A stretch of 64,000 bases of DNA, taken from positions 62,001-126,000 of the forward strand of contig JAICUB010000009.1 of the NCBI GenBank assembly GCA_025936045.1, written 5' to 3'. Of this stretch, positions 61,404-64,000 are shown one piece after another. Made by a program: the position numbers and the translations under genes. Position 1 is the first letter of the stretch; the number at the start of each line of letters is the position of its first letter. This stretch comes from Polyangiaceae bacterium (GTDB taxonomy: Bacteria > Myxococcota_A > Polyangia > Polyangiales > Polyangiaceae). The notes below the pieces were generated by a model. It did not search any database. It saw nothing but the letters and a program-made list of their open reading frames with translations, and was not told the origin of the DNA.

Positions 61404-62816
61404 CTACATGCCCGGGCGCGTCGAGGCGACGTCGCCAGGAACGAGCTCGCGCCGCGACTGCACCACGAAGGCGAGGCTCGAATAAGGCTCGGTCGTGAGG
61501 ATCCGGATTTCCGCGACCGCTTCCTGCGGGAAGTCCTCGTTGTCGCCGGGAAGCGGCGTCTTGACCACGGTCACGACCTCGCCGGTGTCGGTATCCATGT
61601 GGTCGCGCGCCATCTTTGCTTCGAGCGATTGCCGCCAGATGTCGCCGCGCCGGAGCACGACCATGCGGTTGCCGGGCCTGAGGCCGTCCTGGCTGCCGTG
61701 GTCGATGAACACGAGCTGATTCTGCGCCAGGTAAACGTGCGGGTAGAAGCTATTGAGCAGGCGCGCGCTGATGACCTTGTCGCTCTTGAGCGGCGGCACG
61801 ATGTCGAAATGGCGCCGCACGGGTCCGACTTTCGCGCCGCGCTCGATCACGTCGAGGGACTCGGTGATGAGCCCGTGCGCGATGTGCGTCTTCGGATCCA
61901 CGCTGTCGAGCTTGATGCTGCCGAGTACCCTGACGATGTCGCCCGGCGGCCGCCGCGCGCCCTTGACGTCGTCGGCGCGCCGGAGGCTGCGAAACACGGT
62001 GAGCTCGTCGCCGGCGCGCGCGTTCTTGTCCGGCTTCAGCAAGACGAAGACGCGATTGCCCTCGGCGAGCATCATCTGCTCTTCGGAAGCGCCGGCGACC
62101 TCGCCCCACGTGTCCTTGTCGGAATCACCGAGGAAGCCCTGGTCGCGGAGCACCACGGTGTTGCGCGCGAGCCGCGCGCGCCGGTTGACGAGCCCCTGAC
62201 CGCCGTCACCCGCGGCGCCGTCTTTGCCGTCGCCCGCGCCGAGACGGTCGTAGACGGAGCCGCCGGCACCCGGTTGCATGCGCAGCTGATCACCCGGATA
62301 AATCCAATGGGGATTCGTGACCTGCGGGTTCATCGACCAGATACGCGGCCACTGCCAGGGATTGCCGAAATAGGTGTCCGACAGATCCCACAGCGTGTCG
62401 CCGTGACGCACGAGGTGGATCGGGGGTACGGGCGGATGTTTGAGATCGCCGCTGTCCGGCAGCACCGCGGAACCGTTCGGGTTCCCGACGACCGTCGGGC
62501 CATTGCCGCCGCGCCTGAAGTCGAAGGTGTCGGCCTGATCGCCGACCTTCGGTTGCGAGCTCGACGGCAAGCTCGCGTTCGGATCGGCCATCGGGGGGCC
62601 GACCAGGTAACCGCCGAACGGACTCTGCGTGACCACGGTCCCGCCACCTGGGGCGGGCGATTGGGTGACAGGGCCGTTCGCGGGGCCAGGCGCGGGGGCC
62701 GGAGCCGGCGCGGGCGCGGCGTTCGGATCGCTCGGACCCGGCGCCTGGGCGAAAGCGGGTGCGGACCCGAGGGCCAGCACGCCGACGAACGCTGGGAAAA
62801 GACGGCGAGGCGTCAC
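61404..62816 (-). CDS. Exported LysM-domain protein
   Basis: 470 residues from GTG 62816. Signal peptide (FVGVLALGSAPAFAQ), an Ala/Pro linker, then a LysM domain with HLVRHGDTLWDLSDTYFGNPWQWPRIWSMNP and IYPGDQLRM, which should bind peptidoglycan. The C-terminal 280 residues are unassigned (VFVLLKPDKNARAGDELTVFRSL, FVIDHGSQDGLRPGNRMVVLRRGDIW), beta-rich, typical of periplasmic surface proteins. Overlaps the coiled-coil lipoprotein gene by 4 bases. Confidence 0.88.
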   Translation of the reverse strand: MTPRRLFPAFVGVLALGSAPAFAQAPGPSDPNAAPAPAPAPAPGPANGPVTQSPAPGGGTVVTQSPFGGYLVGPPMADPNASLPSSSQPKVGDQADTFDFRRGGNGPTVVGNPNGSAVLPDSGDLKHPPVPPIHLVRHGDTLWDLSDTYFGNPWQWPRIWSMNPQVTNPHWIYPGDQLRMQPGAGGSVYDRLGAGDGKDGAAGDGGQGLVNRRARLARNTVVLRDQGFLGDSDKDTWGEVAGASEEQMMLAEGNRVFVLLKPDKNARAGDELTVFRSLRRADDVKGARRPPGDIVRVLGSIKLDSVDPKTHIAHGLITESLDVIERGAKVGPVRRHFDIVPPLKSDKVISARLLNSFYPHVYLAQNQLVFIDHGSQDGLRPGNRMVVLRRGDIWRQSLEAKMARDHMDTDTGEVVTVVKTPLPGDNEDFPQEAVAEIRILTTEPYSSLAFVVQSRRELVPGDVASTRPGM

Positions 62817-63331
62817 TTCGACGACGGTGCCTCCGCCTTGTTCGCCTTCCCGTCGGATTTCGTCTTCGCACTGGGCGCGGTCTTCGCGACCGGCGCGGTC
62901 TTCGCGGCGATCGGCGCGCCGGCGGGCAGCGTCCGGCTTTCGATGCTCTTCCCCTCACCTTGAATCACCAGGCGCGGTCCGTTGTCGGCTTCGGAAGCGT
63001 CGGGAACGGCCGGCGCCGCCTCGGCCTCGCCCGGGGCGACTTCGTCGGCGCCCGGCTCGACCCGAACCACCTTGAGCTTCGGGCGCGTCACGGTCGTCCC
63101 GTTCGCGGCGAACCGCTCTTCCGCGGAGTGGGGAGCCGCGGCGCTGCGGGTTTCGAAGGCGTCGAGCCGTTCGCCCATGCGATCGGTCTCGCTCTGCAGG
63201 TGCCGGATCTCGTCTTCCAGCTTCGTGAGCTGTTTTTCCGTGTGATCTTTGTCGCCTGCGCAGCCCGGCGTCGAAGCGAGAAGGAGCGGGAGAGCGAGCT
63301 GGACGAGCGCCTTGATACGGGCGGAGCGCAT
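62813..63331 (-). CDS. Coiled-coil lipoprotein, CpoB-N-like
   Basis: 172 residues from ATG 63331. Lipobox ASTPGC; then a coiled coil TEKQLTKLEDEIRHLQSETDRMGERLDAFE like the start of CpoB/YbgF; then a Pro/Ala/Lys tail. It likely works in the periplasm with the LysM protein it precedes. The frame is open to 63991 but antisense to pssA. Confidence 0.8.
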   Translation of the reverse strand: MRSARIKALVQLALPLLLASTPGCAGDKDHTEKQLTKLEDEIRHLQSETDRMGERLDAFETRSAAAPHSAEERFAANGTTVTRPKLKVVRVEPGADEVAPGEAEAAPAVPDASEADNGPRLVIQGEGKSIESRTLPAGAPIAAKTAPVAKTAPSAKTKSDGKANKAEAPSSK

Positions 63332-63469
63332 GGCGAAAAGGTAGGCCCGCGGCCCCCGTACGGCCAATAAAGTAGTTCCGCTTCGAGGAGCTCGTCGTCC
63401 CGGCCCCCCTTCCCAGGGCCGCTCCGTCGCTCGCTGGCCTTGCCGGAGGGGCCGGTTTACGCTGCCCGC

Positions 63470-64000
63470 GTGGGGCCTCGCCGTCCTCGCCAGAAGCTGC
63501 ACCGCCCGCGGCCCAAGCTCGACCTGCGTAAGACGCTGTTCGTGCTGCCGAACCTCATCACGCTCGGCAGCGTGTTCTGCGGCTTCAACGCGATCCGCCT
63601 GGTCGCGCGCGAGCACCCCACGGACGAGGACGTCTACCGCGCCGCGGTGCTCCTCATCTTCGCGATGTTGTTCGACCTGATGGACGGCCGCGTCGCGCGC
63701 ATGACCAAGACGCAAAGCGCCTTCGGCCTGCAGCTCGACTCGCTGGCCGACGTGATCTCGTTCGGCGTCGCCCCGGCGTTCCTCGTTTACAAGTGGGTGC
63801 TCTACCGGCTCCCGGTGCCCGGGCTCCTCGTTTCGTTCTTGTACGTGGCGGCGGCGGCCGTGCGGCTCGCGCGTTTCAACGTGCTCGCCATGAGCTCGAG
63901 CGGCGCTCCGTCCAAACCGGGCCGCCACATCTTGGGCCTCCCTTCCCCGCCCTCGTGCGGCATTCTGATTTCGCTCGTGCTCGCGAACCACGCCGCGGGC
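63470..64000 (+). CDS. pssA: CDP-diacylglycerol-serine O-phosphatidyltransferase, N-terminal part
   Basis: 177 codons from a GTG at 63470 to the window end; the gene continues outside. The basic N-terminus leads to FVLPNLITLGSVFCGFNAI and the CDP-alcohol signature FDLMDGRVARM, with FGLQLDSLADVISFGVAPA and LVYKW. These blocks are characteristic of phosphatidylserine synthase type PssA, which makes phosphatidylserine from CDP-diacylglycerol and serine, the precursor of phosphatidylethanolamine. The exact start is uncertain because the ribosome-binding site is far upstream. Confidence 0.88.
   Translation, partial: MGPRRPRQKLHRPRPKLDLRKTLFVLPNLITLGSVFCGFNAIRLVAREHPTDEDVYRAAVLLIFAMLFDLMDGRVARMTKTQSAFGLQLDSLADVISFGVAPAFLVYKWVLYRLPVPGLLVSFLYVAAAAVRLARFNVLAMSSSGAPSKPGRHILGLPSPPSCGILISLVLANHAAG

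Overview
The window is about two-thirds G+C and densely coded. Many start codons overlap the preceding stop by 1 to 4 bases, and many proteins carry signal peptides or lipoboxes. Two membrane-anchored Ser/Thr protein kinases, several sigma-54 enhancer-binding regulators, orphan histidine kinases, a MYXO-CTERM-like tail and a groES-less groEL all fit a Myxococcota genome, most likely of the Polyangia/Sorangiineae type. That placement is inference from gene content; there is no rRNA or tRNA in the window.

Layout. 1-11.8 kb: the end of an M2 metallopeptidase, a Ser/Thr kinase, HflX, a debranching enzyme with a family-4 glycosyltransferase, and a divergent acetate kinase-phosphoketolase operon. 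11.8-19.9 kb: one six-gene minus-strand operon encoding inositol-3-phosphate synthase, a CDP-alcohol phosphatidyltransferase fused to GtrA, an Aur1-like PAP2 enzyme, an HpnN-like MMPL transporter, a TolC-like protein and an MlaC/HpnM-like protein. Read together it looks like a pathway that makes an inositol (phospho/sphingo)lipid and moves it to the outer membrane. 20-30 kb: a LuxR regulator divergent from two HtrA-like proteins, one of which has lost its catalytic serine; secreted proteins; a hybrid histidine kinase followed by an NtrC-type regulator. 30-33 kb: a 179-bp inverted-repeat element, a CheX-like protein and a degenerate caspase-like protein.

33-48.5 kb is a regulatory and stress-type region. 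A ferritin-like protein, a diadenylate-cyclase-like protein and a dehydrogenase lie behind a good -24/-12 promoter. Further on are surface lipoproteins, a pirin lacking metal ligands, an OmpA/DUF4398 pair, two sigma-54 activators and three soluble histidine kinases, two of which are close paralogs. I find four -24/-12 promoters in this stretch, plus a 14-bp motif (TNGCANNCTGCAAC) repeated in three regulator intergenic regions. I read it as a locally wired sigma-54 circuit.

48.7-64 kb: an orphan groEL with a 15-bp inverted repeat in its leader, a kinase/TPR/cysteine-rich lipoprotein operon, a c-type cytochrome lipoprotein, an isolated gcvPB, lipoproteins, the heme genes hemA-hemC with an HemX/CcsA-like protein, a LysM protein, and the start of pssA. 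No CRISPR array, tRNA, rRNA or intact insertion sequence was seen. Start codons were chosen by Shine-Dalgarno match, overlap with the upstream stop, signal peptide and, for one kinase pair, paralog comparison.
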